DNA of 8,677 nt. Origin: Prevotellaceae bacterium (lineage in GTDB: Bacteria > Bacteroidota > Bacteroidia > Bacteroidales > UBA932). Position numbers and translations under genes: made by a program. Below are positions 1 to 7,267 of this stretch, one piece after another (within the stretch, counting starts at the first letter, position 1; each line of letters starts with the position of its first letter). Where the stretch lies: the NCBI GenBank assembly GCA_031273485.1, contig JAISRS010000409.1, forward strand, positions 1 to 8,677, read 5' to 3'. A model generated the notes under the pieces. It did not search any database. It saw only the letters and a list, made by a program, of their open reading frames with translations, and was not told the origin of the DNA.

Positions 1-718
1 TTGGTTTGGTAATTAGGGTTTGTTTCTTATTTGAATCGGGTTTTGTCAGCTTTGTTGAATCGACTTTTTCTTCAAAATCGAGCCAGAAGCCTTTAAGCTG
101 GTTGAAGTCGGGATTGTTAAACGCCACTTTCAGCGAATAATGATTAAACAGACTGTCTTTGATTAAATCCGCTTCCTGTTTTCCTACAATGGAATCTTTG
201 TGAAGACGCGATTCTAACCACACCGTCATTTTGGGATTTTTGGTACTGTCGTTTTTAAAGAAAAAGAAACTTGCCGACACATCATATATTCCCTGTTCCG
301 TTAGAGTTATGAGGTTAAAGGGACGTTTGTTGAAAGATCTTGATTTGACCATTATGGAATCGCTGCCGATGTAGATATTTTTGGATAATTTTTCGATTCG
401 CGCCAATGGTTGATAAATCCTTTTTTCGTCGGCTAACATTGCGCGCACCTTTTCGTAAACCGACGGGAGTTTATCCTTTTTGGCGGCGTAGGCAATCATT
501 GTTTTGCGTAAATCGGTTAAGCTGTATCCGTATTTTTCGATTATCGGTTCATACACTCTTGTGGAATCAATCACAGAGGATTGCAATTCGCCCTGCGACG
601 CAATAATGGCTTCCGTGAGATACATCTCATAGAGTATTTTAGCCAAAGTATTTTCCGGAATCAAAGTTTTGGAACACGAAACAAAAACGAGCAGAAGCGC
701 AATAAATAATTTTTTCAT
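1..718 (-). CDS. DUF4296-like lipoprotein, partial (3' end outside window)
   Basis: An open frame of 239 codons runs from an ATG at 718 to the left edge without a stop, so the gene is cut at its C-terminus. The protein begins MKKLFIALLLVFVSC, a short basic start and hydrophobic stretch ending in Cys15; this is a plausible, slightly loose lipoprotein signal (F-V-S-C). The next 80 or so residues (IPENTLAKILYEMYLTEAII, then a segment with YGYSLTDLRKT) resemble the DUF4296 domain of Bacteroidota lipoproteins, recalled from memory and not searched. The remainder is a polar region with no motif I recognise. The ATG directly abuts the TAG stop of the upstream YihY-family gene (stop 721-719, start 718), indicating translational coupling. 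Function is unknown; an envelope location is inferred from the signal. The call of a real lipoprotein gene is firm, the DUF number is moderate. Confidence 0.75.
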   Translation of the reverse strand, partial: MKKLFIALLLVFVSCSKTLIPENTLAKILYEMYLTEAIIASQGELQSSVIDSTRVYEPIIEKYGYSLTDLRKTMIAYAAKKDKLPSVYEKVRAMLADEKRIYQPLARIEKLSKNIYIGSDSIMVKSRSFNKRPFNLITLTEQGIYDVSASFFFFKNDSTKNPKMTVWLESRLHKDSIVGKQEADLIKDSLFNHYSLKVAFNNPDFNQLKGFWLDFEEKVDSTKLTKPDSNKKQTLITKP

Positions 719-2047
719 CTATAAATCAATTATCCTCATCGGATTGTTTTTCTTAATATTATTATGGATATTATCTATCAGCTGCGTAATTTTATTCATG
801 TCCGGGTTCGGTTTATCCAAAGTCATCACACTGCCGGAAGTTGATATTTTATTCAGAACCATTTCCAGAGTTATCCTGTTAATATCCATGGACGGGACAT
901 AAGCATTGTCCTTGTTTTCGGTACTCACCGGCAAAGTCAGTCCGCAACTGCACAGAGCCTCTATCACGATATTCAGCGACCGCACCGAAAGCCCCAGTTC
1001 CTCCGACAGTTTGGACACCGGCTTCGGAGCTTCTCCCGCTTTGAAAGTCATTATAATATTTTTTAGTACATACACCGCAAATATGGTGAAATTGCGATAA
1101 CTTATATTACCTCTGTCGAGCGACTTATGGTCATAATTGTCGATATTTTGATACGCAAACGAGAGTTCGGCGCCAAGCAAAACGATTTGCCAGGCAAATT
1201 TGGCGCACAGCAGAAACAGCGGTATGGCAGCCAAACTTCCGTAGATGGCATTGTATTTGGATATGGTGACTTGCGAAAAAAGATAAAGCTGTTCGACTAA
1301 ATAAAACACCGTGCCGGCGATTAAGGCTGAAATCAGCGCAGGCATAAATTTCACTTTCACGTTAGGCATCACCATATAAATAAAGGTAAACAGTATCCAG
1401 ATCAGAATCAGAGGCACCAGCACCGTAAACAGCCATGGGGTGATTGTTCCCAGAAAAGGAATCTGTTCCGTTACGGAATTGAGATAAAACCGGAAAGTTA
1501 CGGTGATACTGTTGGAGAGAATCAGTAAAACGGGAGCGATCAGCATAATCGACATGTAATCGGCGAAGCGTCTTGTCCACGAGCGATTGACTTTTGCCTG
1601 CCAAATCTCGTTTAGAGCCTCTTCCACCCTCACAAACATACTCATCGACGACCATAGCAATATCATTATCCCAACTCCCGTTATCCATCCTCCCCGCGCA
1701 TTGTCTATAGCCGATTCGGCAAGTTCCAGAAGTTTAGTAACAACATCCTGCTGATCGGGGAAAATCTCCGTCAGCCATTTGCCTATTTGCCCGTCTATTC
1801 CGAATCCCGCCGAAACGGCAAATACCAGAGCGGCTATCGGAACTATCGACAACAGAAGGTAAAACGACAGCGACGAGGCTTGCACCGTGACCTTTCCGTT
1901 GGTGAACTCCCGAATGGTGATCAGCAACACTTTCAGCTGACGTATCCAAAAAGCTTTTCTTTTACTTAGAACGTTCACATTCAAATGCCACACATCGTGT
2001 GTAACAAATAAAAAAATCTTATAAAAAATCTCTTTTGCACTTTTCAT
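719..2047 (-). CDS. YihY/virulence factor BrkB family membrane protein with C-terminal extension
   Basis: A 442-residue inner-membrane protein. About six hydrophobic segments are visible at residues 57-83, 120-139, 163-184, 203-228, 235-258 and 268-299. Family hallmarks include ASSLSFYLLLSIVP near the first segment and NAIYGSLAAIPLFLL with WQIVLLGAELSFA near the last, matching the YihY/BrkB (formerly 'RNase BN') family. The family's biochemical role is unsettled; the old tRNA-nuclease label is not supported. Residues from about 300 to 442 are soluble. Within them, 343-390 (VSKLSEELGLSVRSLNIVIE, then a strand-like stretch) looks like a winged helix-turn-helix, so the protein may join a membrane core to a cytoplasmic binding domain. 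The ATG at 2047 lies 3 bases after the stop of the MoxR-type ATPase gene, and its stop abuts the lipoprotein ATG, so it is the middle gene of a three-gene operon. Confidence 0.88.
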   Translation of the reverse strand: MKSAKEIFYKIFLFVTHDVWHLNVNVLSKRKAFWIRQLKVLLITIREFTNGKVTVQASSLSFYLLLSIVPIAALVFAVSAGFGIDGQIGKWLTEIFPDQQDVVTKLLELAESAIDNARGGWITGVGIMILLWSSMSMFVRVEEALNEIWQAKVNRSWTRRFADYMSIMLIAPVLLILSNSITVTFRFYLNSVTEQIPFLGTITPWLFTVLVPLILIWILFTFIYMVMPNVKVKFMPALISALIAGTVFYLVEQLYLFSQVTISKYNAIYGSLAAIPLFLLCAKFAWQIVLLGAELSFAYQNIDNYDHKSLDRGNISYRNFTIFAVYVLKNIIMTFKAGEAPKPVSKLSEELGLSVRSLNIVIEALCSCGLTLPVSTENKDNAYVPSMDINRITLEMVLNKISTSGSVMTLDKPNPDMNKITQLIDNIHNNIKKNNPMRIIDL

Positions 2048-2050
2048 GAT

Positions 2051-3157
2051 TCAAATTGTATTAATTTCCGAACAGGTATTATAAAGACCCCTCCATGCGG
2101 CGCCTCTTTTTTTCATCACATTTTCCAGATATTCCTTCCACACAATCTTATCCTTCTCTTCGTCCTTCACCACAGCGCCTTGCAGTCCGGCAGCCAAATC
2201 CTCGTCCGAGATACTTCCGTTGCCGAAACTTGCAGCCAGCGCCATACTGTTTGTTATCAGCGATATTGCTTCGGCAGTGGAGATGACTCCGCTTGGAGAT
2301 TTCAGTTTTTGTTTATCGTCTAAAGTTGCGCCCCGCCTTAGTTCTCTGAATATTGTAACTATTTTTTCGACGGATTCGGCAGAGGGTAAAGCCGCCTTTA
2401 ATTTATAGTTTGCCGATATTTCGGCAACTCTTTTTGAAACGATGGATACCTCCGTAGCCAAATCTGCCGGCGGCGGCAACACAATGATATTGAAGCGCCG
2501 TTTCAGCGCCGACGACATGTCGTTCACGCCTCTGTCGCGGGTATTGGCTGTTGCAATAATGGAAAAACCTCTTTTGGCGGGGATTTCCTTGTTCAATTCC
2601 GGTATAGCAATTGTTTTTTCGGACATTATGGATATCAGAGCGTCCTGCACTTCGGAGGCGCAGCGCGAGATTTCCTCGAACCTTGCAACCGAACCTGTTT
2701 CCATAGCTCTGTATATCGGGCTTTTGATCAGAGCCTCGTCCGAGGGACCGTTAGCCAGCAGCATAGCATAATTCCACGAATAGCGGATATGTTCTTCGCC
2801 CGTACCGGCGGTTCCCTGGATCACTTTTGCGGAATCGCCGCAAATTGCAGCTGTGAGGTTTTCCGAAAGCCAGGATTTTGCTGTTCCGGGTTCTCCTATC
2901 AGGAGCAGCGAACGGTCGGTGAGCAAAGTTGCTATTGCAATTTCCACCAGACGGTTATGTCCTATATATTTTGGTGTGATATTCAGTCCCGTCGTTTTGC
3001 CGCCGACAATAAATTTCAACACCGCTTTGGGCGACAGTTGCCATCCTGCGGGTTTTTTTTCTTTTTCGTCTTCAATTTTAAGAGCGTCTATTTCATTCCC
3101 ATAAAGCAATTCTGAGGGTAATCTCAAAACATCATTCTTTTTTTCTTTATTCGCCAT
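2051..3157 (-). CDS. MoxR-type AAA ATPase, YehL-like
   Basis: A cytoplasmic AAA+ ATPase of 368 residues if started at the ATG at 3157. Motifs in that numbering: Walker A GEPGTAKS at 88-95, a Walker B-like segment VARFEEIS at 157-164 (Glu-Glu in place of Asp-Glu), sensor 1 IIATAN at 200-205, and the arginine-finger region LKRRF at 218-222. The stretch around GTAGTGEEHIRYSWNYAMLL and EVQDALISIMSEK resembles the YehL branch of MoxR ATPases, which usually neighbour VWA-domain and SWIM zinc-finger proteins and act as chaperone-like remodellers. No such partner is in this window. The frame is open 11 codons further to a TTG at 3190, but that TTG lies inside a TAnnTTTG promoter element, so the ATG is preferred. 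It is the first gene of the operon with the YihY-family and lipoprotein genes. Family call is firm, the YehL sub-branch is good, the substrate is unknown. Confidence 0.9.
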   Translation of the reverse strand: MANKEKKNDVLRLPSELLYGNEIDALKIEDEKEKKPAGWQLSPKAVLKFIVGGKTTGLNITPKYIGHNRLVEIAIATLLTDRSLLLIGEPGTAKSWLSENLTAAICGDSAKVIQGTAGTGEEHIRYSWNYAMLLANGPSDEALIKSPIYRAMETGSVARFEEISRCASEVQDALISIMSEKTIAIPELNKEIPAKRGFSIIATANTRDRGVNDMSSALKRRFNIIVLPPPADLATEVSIVSKRVAEISANYKLKAALPSAESVEKIVTIFRELRRGATLDDKQKLKSPSGVISTAEAISLITNSMALAASFGNGSISDEDLAAGLQGAVVKDEEKDKIVWKEYLENVMKKRGAAWRGLYNTCSEINTI

Positions 3158-3187
3158 TTCAGTAAATTTTCTTTTTATAGAACTGCG

Positions 3188-3195
3188 CAAAATTA
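3188..3195 (-). promoter_or_regulatory. Bacteroidota-type minus-7 element for the ATPase-YihY-lipoprotein operon
   Basis: Read on the minus strand, TAATTTTG matches TAnnTTTG exactly. The expected minus-33 TTTG is only partly met: TTTC lies 20 bases upstream. Transcription would begin near 3182, giving a 5' leader of about 25 bases before the ATG at 3157. This position excludes the TTG at 3190 as a start codon for a transcript from here. Confidence 0.55.
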
Positions 3196-3215
3196 GTGTA
3201 TTTTATAATAATAAT

Positions 3216-3300
3216 GAAATTTGTGGATAAAAAATTTGTGATAATTCGTAAAAATCCGCAGGATTTAAATTCGTGTGATTCGTGTAATTCGTGGATAAAA
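3216..3300 (+). repeat. Intergenic 'TTCGTG/AAATCC' repeat, left copy
   Basis: A run of short related units: TTTGTGGATAAAA, the palindromic core AAATCCGCAGGATTT (stem AAATCC/GGATTT, loop GCA), then ATTCGTGTGATTCGTG and ATTCGTGGATAAAA. The same core and TTCGTG units recur in the opposite orientation at 6900-7080. Such strings are common between genes in Bacteroidota as I recall them. There is no coding sense in either direction. It lies between the divided transcription units, just upstream of the ATPase promoter. Confidence 0.75.
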
Positions 3301-3345
3301 AGACATTCGATGACAGAAAGACATTCGTGGTGACATCCGGAAACA

Positions 3346-3376
3346 TATAGAGACGCAAAAGAGTTGCGTCTCTATA
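3346..3376. repeat. Perfect 13-bp inverted repeat (REP-like hairpin, possible terminator)
   Basis: TATAGAGACGCAA and TTGCGTCTCTATA pair perfectly around the 5-base loop AAGAG. It lies 35 bases after the end of the cysteine hydrolase gene, where a transcript from parC would end. No U-tract follows on the minus strand, so it is not a textbook intrinsic terminator. The AGAGACGCAA arm resembles widely dispersed palindromes that I recall from Bacteroidota and cyanobacteria. It could stabilise the 3' end of the message or be a mobile REP-type repeat. Confidence 0.7.
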
Positions 3377-3411
3377 ATCAACATGAATTAAAAATATGAA
3401 ATTACGACAGT

Positions 3412-3975
3412 TTAGAATATCAGTTCATCGATTGTTGTAATTTCGGCGCCGTAAACATCTTTTAAATACTTTATACCGATATTGTAATCCTCTTCGGTAA
3501 AGGAATCAGTGGCGTCTTTTGGTACAATAATTTTAAAACCCCAGCAATAAGCGTCGGCGGTTGTGTGTCGCACGCACATGTGAGCGTGCAGTCCCGTCAT
3601 TATCACAGTATCAACGCCAAGTTCTCTTAGTAGGAGATGAAGGTCGGTTTGAAAGAATCCGCTGTACCTTCTTTTGGGGACAATATAATCGCCTTCTTGC
3701 GGAGCGAGTTCGGCTATTACCTCTGCGCCCTTAGTTCCTTTTATTGCGTGGTCGCCCCAGAGAGCGAGTTCACCATCGACGCCTTTCAAATGACAGTCAT
3801 TTGAATAGATTACATATACGCCGTTTTCGCGCGCCTTTGCCACCAATCGTGCGAGCGCCGGAACAATTGCTTTAGAACGGTCACAACCAAGAGGTCCGGT
3901 GACGAAATCGTTCAACATATCTACCAATATAACAGCTTTTTTACCTGTTTTTACTTCACTAATTTTTTGTGTCAT
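3412..3975 (-). CDS. Cysteine hydrolase, isochorismatase/nicotinamidase family
   Basis: A soluble hydrolase of 187 residues from the ATG at 3975. The family's catalytic triad is visible: Asp19 in VDMLNDF, Lys101 in PKRRYSGF and Cys134 in LHAHMCVRHT. Asp60 and His62 in NDCH and His76 in WGDHAIKGT sit where nicotinamidases bind their metal, which favours an amide hydrolase such as nicotinamidase (nicotinamide to nicotinate, NAD salvage) over an isochorismatase. The substrate cannot be fixed from sequence. Length is normal for the family. The frame extends to a TTG at 4002, but an ATG nine codons in gives a better N-terminus. It follows parC by 78 bases with no clear promoter between, so it is probably cotranscribed; no functional link to topoisomerase IV is known to me. 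The hairpin at 3346-3376 lies just past its end. Confidence 0.88.
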   Translation of the reverse strand: MTQKISEVKTGKKAVILVDMLNDFVTGPLGCDRSKAIVPALARLVAKARENGVYVIYSNDCHLKGVDGELALWGDHAIKGTKGAEVIAELAPQEGDYIVPKRRYSGFFQTDLHLLLRELGVDTVIMTGLHAHMCVRHTTADAYCWGFKIIVPKDATDSFTEEDYNIGIKYLKDVYGAEITTIDELIF

Positions 3976-4053
3976 AAATAATTTTTTTATATAAGTTATC
4001 AATAAATTTAATTTTCAAATTCTGTTTTATGTCATTAAAACATTTCCATGTAT

Positions 4054-6693
4054 TTACAATAAATCTTGGTCATCAAACAAATCATTTTGTATTGTTTTGG
4101 ACGACGTTTTATGTAACGGTTCAATGAAAAACGCCTTGCCTATTTCGCGCGCAGAGAGTTTACGTCCTCTGCTCTTGCAGTTTTTCACCGGCGAAAATCC
4201 TTCTACGTCCAGCAATTCCGGTTGTCGGTCGATATGTTTTCCTGCGAACACAATTTTTATCTGCGGATATTTGTCTGTGGACAGTTCCACAAAATAAGAG
4301 GCAGGGTCTTCGTCTATAAATTTTTCTTTATTAACCGTTGTTTCCAAGGTCATCCGTTTCACATAATATGCATTTTGTGTGGCGTCGAAATATATCACGG
4401 AGAAAACCTGATTGGGGTCAAACTTCTGAATCAGCAAAAATTCGTCTTCATATCTGTTGACCAAATCGTATGAAGTTGTATAATAATTGGCGTCTTTAGT
4501 GATCACAAGGATTTTATCGTCGCCGGAAAATTCTCCGAGATATAATCCTTTTCCCTCGTTATTAAGTTTGTTTGTTTCACTGTCGAGCCATATTTTTTGC
4601 CCTCCAAGCGTAGATACGCCTTTTTCTTTCACCACAATTTTGTGGATGGCATATTTACTGAGAATCACGCCACCGGCGGCTTTTCCTCTAACCGGCTGAG
4701 TTGAAAAATCAAGTTCTTCGATAAGTTTTTTCATTCTTGGACGGGGTTTAAGAAATATTTTCAATATTTCGGCTTCTCCGTTCGGATTACTGCTGAGATA
4801 CAGCACCTGCGACCCCGGACTACCCTTTGTTGCATCGTATTCTTTGTCGCGCATCACGCCGGTTACGTAAAAGCGTTTCATCATATTAGCTCCATAGCGT
4901 CCGTCGCGGAAAATCATATTGTAGATTGTTCTTGTATCGTCCCGACGGAAAATGTTCACATACAGAATGTCTTTCCCTACAAAAGCCTTTTCGGAGATTT
5001 TTGTTATGATGTAAACTCCTGTTTTGAAAAATACTATAACTTCGTCAATATCCGAACAGTTGCATATTTCTCTGGCGTTTTCGTCACGCTTCATATCATA
5101 ACCGACAAAACCTTCTTTTTCATTCACATACAGTTTCTGATTTGCCACAACCACCTCTGCCGCTTTGATAATGTCGAAACTTCTTATTACTGTTTTCCGT
5201 TCTTTATTTTTTCCGTATTTTTTCTTGATTCTCCTGTAATATTCAATAGTATATGCAGTGAGATTGGCTAAAGATTTTTTAGCGCTTTCTATTTCTTCTT
5301 CAACGCTTTTAATATGTTCGTCGGCTTTTTTTATGTCAAACTTAGAGATTCTTCTCACCGGTTTTTCGGTAAGTTTCACTATATCTTCATTAGTTATCTC
5401 TTTTTTCAGCAGACTTCTAAACGGATTGAAGGCTATGTCGATGGATTGAAGCTGATTTTCCCACGAAATCGAATCTTTTTCCAATTCTCTGTATATTCTT
5501 TGTTCAAAAAATATTTTTTCCAGAGAGGAATAGTGCCAGTCTTCTTCCAGTTCATTTATCCTAATTTCCAATTCTTTACCCAACAAAGACCTTGTTTGTT
5601 CGGTATTGAAGGTAAGAATTTCCTTTATGTCAATAAATGCGGGTTTATTATTTTTTATCACACAAGCATATACCGGTATTGATATTTCACAGTCCGTAAA
5701 CGCATACAGTGCGTCGATAGTTACATCCGCCGAAGTTTCATTGGGCAGATGGATAAGGATTTCCACGTCTCGAGCGGTGTTGTCGTCAACTTTTTTAATT
5801 TTGATTTTATTTTTTTCGCTGGCTTTAACAATGGATTCAATCAAACGGGATGTATCATATCCGAACGGGATTTCGGTAATAGCAAGCGTTTTACTGTCTA
5901 TTTTCGATATTTTTGCTCTCACTTTCACCTTGCCGCCTCTTCGTCCGTTATTGTAATTGCAACAATCGGCAAATCCGCCTGTCGGGAAATCGGGATAAAT
6001 CTCAAAATCATCGCCTTTGAGGTAGGATATTGAGGCGTCGATAAGTTCGTTAAAATTGTGGGGCAATATTTTAGACGCCAAACCTACAGCGATGCCTTCA
6101 ACGCCCTGCGTCAGTAACAGCGGGAATTTCATGGGCAAAGTTATTGGTTCTTTGTTACGTCCGTCGTACGAATCCATCCATTCTGTGGTTTTGGAATTGA
6201 AAGCGACTTCAATAGCGAATTTCGACAGTCGGGCTTCTATATAACGTGGCGCTGCGGCGCCGTCGCCTGTTAAAATATTTCCGAAATTGCCCTGCGTTTC
6301 AATCAAAAGTTCTTTTTGACCTAATTGCACTAACGCATCGCCTATTGAGGCGTCTCCGTGTGGGTGGAACTGCATTGTGAACCCTATGATATTCGCCACT
6401 TTATTGAAACGTCCGTCGTCTAACCGTTGCATTGCGTGTAGAATGCGTCGCTGAACCGGTTTTAGTCCGTCTTCGATGTGTGGCACGGCACGTTCGAGAA
6501 TCACATACGAGGCATAGTCCAGAAACCAATCTTTAAACATCCCCGACAAGCGATGCGTTTGCGCATCATTTATCAGACTATCGTATTTACCCGTTTTTTC
6601 AGACGATTCTAAAGGTAAAATGTCTTCTCCCTCTGCATATCCGCTTTGTTTTTCCGTGTTCTCTATTTCCTCATCTTCTAATCGATCCGACAT
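4054..6693 (-). CDS. parC: DNA topoisomerase IV subunit A
   Basis: An 879-residue type IIA topoisomerase subunit that cuts and rejoins DNA; with ParE it would decatenate daughter chromosomes. The N-terminal breakage-reunion domain spans about 45-500: DGLKPVQRRIL at 75-85, HPHGDASIGDALV at 110-122, the catalytic pair Arg150-Tyr151 in APRYIEARLS, and PLLLTQGVEGIAVG at 191-204. A helical coil follows at about 455-490, then a C-terminal beta-pinwheel region at about 515-835 with repeated blade-like segments. There is no canonical GyrA box (QRRGGKG); a degenerate QPVRGKAAGG sits at 666-675. This and the overall resemblance to Bacteroidota proteins favour ParC over GyrA. The acidic first 45 residues are a variable extension. 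Residue Ala115 occupies the GyrA Ser83 position. The ATG at 6693 is preceded by a strong promoter. parE is not in the window. Confidence 0.93.
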   Translation of the reverse strand: MSDRLEDEEIENTEKQSGYAEGEDILPLESSEKTGKYDSLINDAQTHRLSGMFKDWFLDYASYVILERAVPHIEDGLKPVQRRILHAMQRLDDGRFNKVANIIGFTMQFHPHGDASIGDALVQLGQKELLIETQGNFGNILTGDGAAAPRYIEARLSKFAIEVAFNSKTTEWMDSYDGRNKEPITLPMKFPLLLTQGVEGIAVGLASKILPHNFNELIDASISYLKGDDFEIYPDFPTGGFADCCNYNNGRRGGKVKVRAKISKIDSKTLAITEIPFGYDTSRLIESIVKASEKNKIKIKKVDDNTARDVEILIHLPNETSADVTIDALYAFTDCEISIPVYACVIKNNKPAFIDIKEILTFNTEQTRSLLGKELEIRINELEEDWHYSSLEKIFFEQRIYRELEKDSISWENQLQSIDIAFNPFRSLLKKEITNEDIVKLTEKPVRRISKFDIKKADEHIKSVEEEIESAKKSLANLTAYTIEYYRRIKKKYGKNKERKTVIRSFDIIKAAEVVVANQKLYVNEKEGFVGYDMKRDENAREICNCSDIDEVIVFFKTGVYIITKISEKAFVGKDILYVNIFRRDDTRTIYNMIFRDGRYGANMMKRFYVTGVMRDKEYDATKGSPGSQVLYLSSNPNGEAEILKIFLKPRPRMKKLIEELDFSTQPVRGKAAGGVILSKYAIHKIVVKEKGVSTLGGQKIWLDSETNKLNNEGKGLYLGEFSGDDKILVITKDANYYTTSYDLVNRYEDEFLLIQKFDPNQVFSVIYFDATQNAYYVKRMTLETTVNKEKFIDEDPASYFVELSTDKYPQIKIVFAGKHIDRQPELLDVEGFSPVKNCKSRGRKLSAREIGKAFFIEPLHKTSSKTIQNDLFDDQDLL

Positions 6694-6728
6694 GTTTAAC
6701 TCTTTAATTGTAATTTAAAAATTGCGTG

Positions 6729-6757
6729 CAAAAGTACCACTTTTCAGGAATATCAAA
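6729..6757 (-). promoter_or_regulatory. parC promoter, Bacteroidota type
   Basis: On the minus strand a minus-33 TTTG (6757-6754) is followed, 17 bases later, by TACTTTTG (6736-6729), an exact match to TAnnTTTG. Predicted transcription start is near 6723, about 30 bases before the parC ATG. The leader is A/T-rich without a Shine-Dalgarno sequence, as is usual in this phylum. Confidence 0.75.
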
Positions 6758-7144
6758 GAATTTTTTTTTACACTGCCCCCAAAAAAGAAGTCTTATCAGC
6801 TGTAAATTAAGAACTAAAAAAGTTATACAAAACCCGATTACTCACGGATTATTTTAGTCGCCGAAATTACACGATTTTTTGTCACCGGATTAAACAAATG
6901 GAACGAATTAAAATCCTGCGGATTTTTATTAATCCACGAATCACACGAATCACACGATTTTTTTTCTTTGCCCACGAATTATTACGAATTACACGAATTA
7001 AAATCCTGCGGATTTTTGCGAAACGTAAGTTCGACGTAGTCAATTACACGAATTTTTTCTACAACGACAAAATCCTGTAAATCCTTTAATCAAGGTTCAG
7101 ACATTTATCCACAAATTCATAATTCATAATTTGAACTGCCCTGT
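6758..7144. repeat. Gene-free stretch with inverted copies of the 'TTCGTG/AAATCC' repeat
   Basis: No supported gene. From 6900 to 7080 the minus strand carries two copies of the core AAATCCGCAGGATTT (plus strand about 6911-6925 and 7001-7015), each with TTCGTG or TCGTGTGAT units, and a degenerate third copy near 7068-7085 (AAAATCCTGTAAATCC). These are in opposite orientation to the copy at 3216-3300. The part from 6780 to 6895 is A/T-rich with looser matches to the same units (ACGGATTATTTTAG, AATTACACGATTTTTT). A 60-codon plus-strand frame here is built from the repeats and is not a gene. Confidence 0.75.
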
Positions 7145-7221
7145 AAAAACAAAAAGATAGGCGGGGAGCCTACCTTTTTTCTAACCTAAAAAACTTAACC
7201 TATGAAAAAACCAACTTTCGG
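7145..7221 (-). ncRNA. Candidate small RNA ending in a GC-rich hairpin
   Basis: Downstream of the promoter at 7225-7254 the minus strand would give an RNA of about 75 bases. It ends in AAAAAGGTAGGCTCCCCGCC and the complementary TATCTTTTTG, followed by more U residues. The stem is TAGGC/GCCTA around a 5-base loop, continued across one A-C mismatch by AAAAAG/CTTTTT, a good intrinsic terminator form. No ORF of useful length lies in it, and I recognise no Rfam family. Alternative: the plus strand reads as the start region of a gene (AACTTAACCTATGAAAAAAC, encoding only 21 residues at 7202-7267), so this may be the leftover leader of a lost plus-strand gene, with the hairpin acting in that direction. 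Confidence 0.4.
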
Positions 7222-7224
7222 GTG

Positions 7225-7254
7225 CAAAAGTAATACACATTTTTGTAAAAACAA
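7225..7254 (-). promoter_or_regulatory. Promoter of the candidate small RNA, Bacteroidota type
   Basis: On the minus strand TTG (7254-7252) precedes TACTTTTG (7232-7225) by 19 bases; the second element matches TAnnTTTG exactly. It is the same octamer used before parC, followed by GCAC as in parC. The predicted start is near 7219-7221. Confidence 0.6.
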
Positions 7255-7267
7255 TAGTTTTTTTTAA

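Noticed and set aside
719..2047. Ribonuclease BN function for the YihY-family gene
   Set aside because: The name is an old misassignment; the protein is an integral membrane protein with no nuclease motif.
2442..2771. 109-codon plus-strand frame opposite the ATPase gene
   Set aside because: It is antisense to a gene with full AAA motifs and has no start context or family features of its own.
3216..3300. CRISPR array
   Set aside because: The repeat units are short, unequal and closely packed without spacers of constant size, and no cas gene is in view.
5314..5956. Two plus-strand frames of over 110 codons opposite parC
   Set aside because: They mirror the A/T-rich coding strand of parC, which has clear catalytic motifs; they are shadows.
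4054..6693. Assignment as gyrA
   Set aside because: The canonical GyrA box is absent and the sequence reads like Bacteroidota ParC, although the two families share the N-terminal domain.
6898..7080. 60-codon plus-strand frame
   Set aside because: It is a translation of the TTCGTG/AAATCC repeats.
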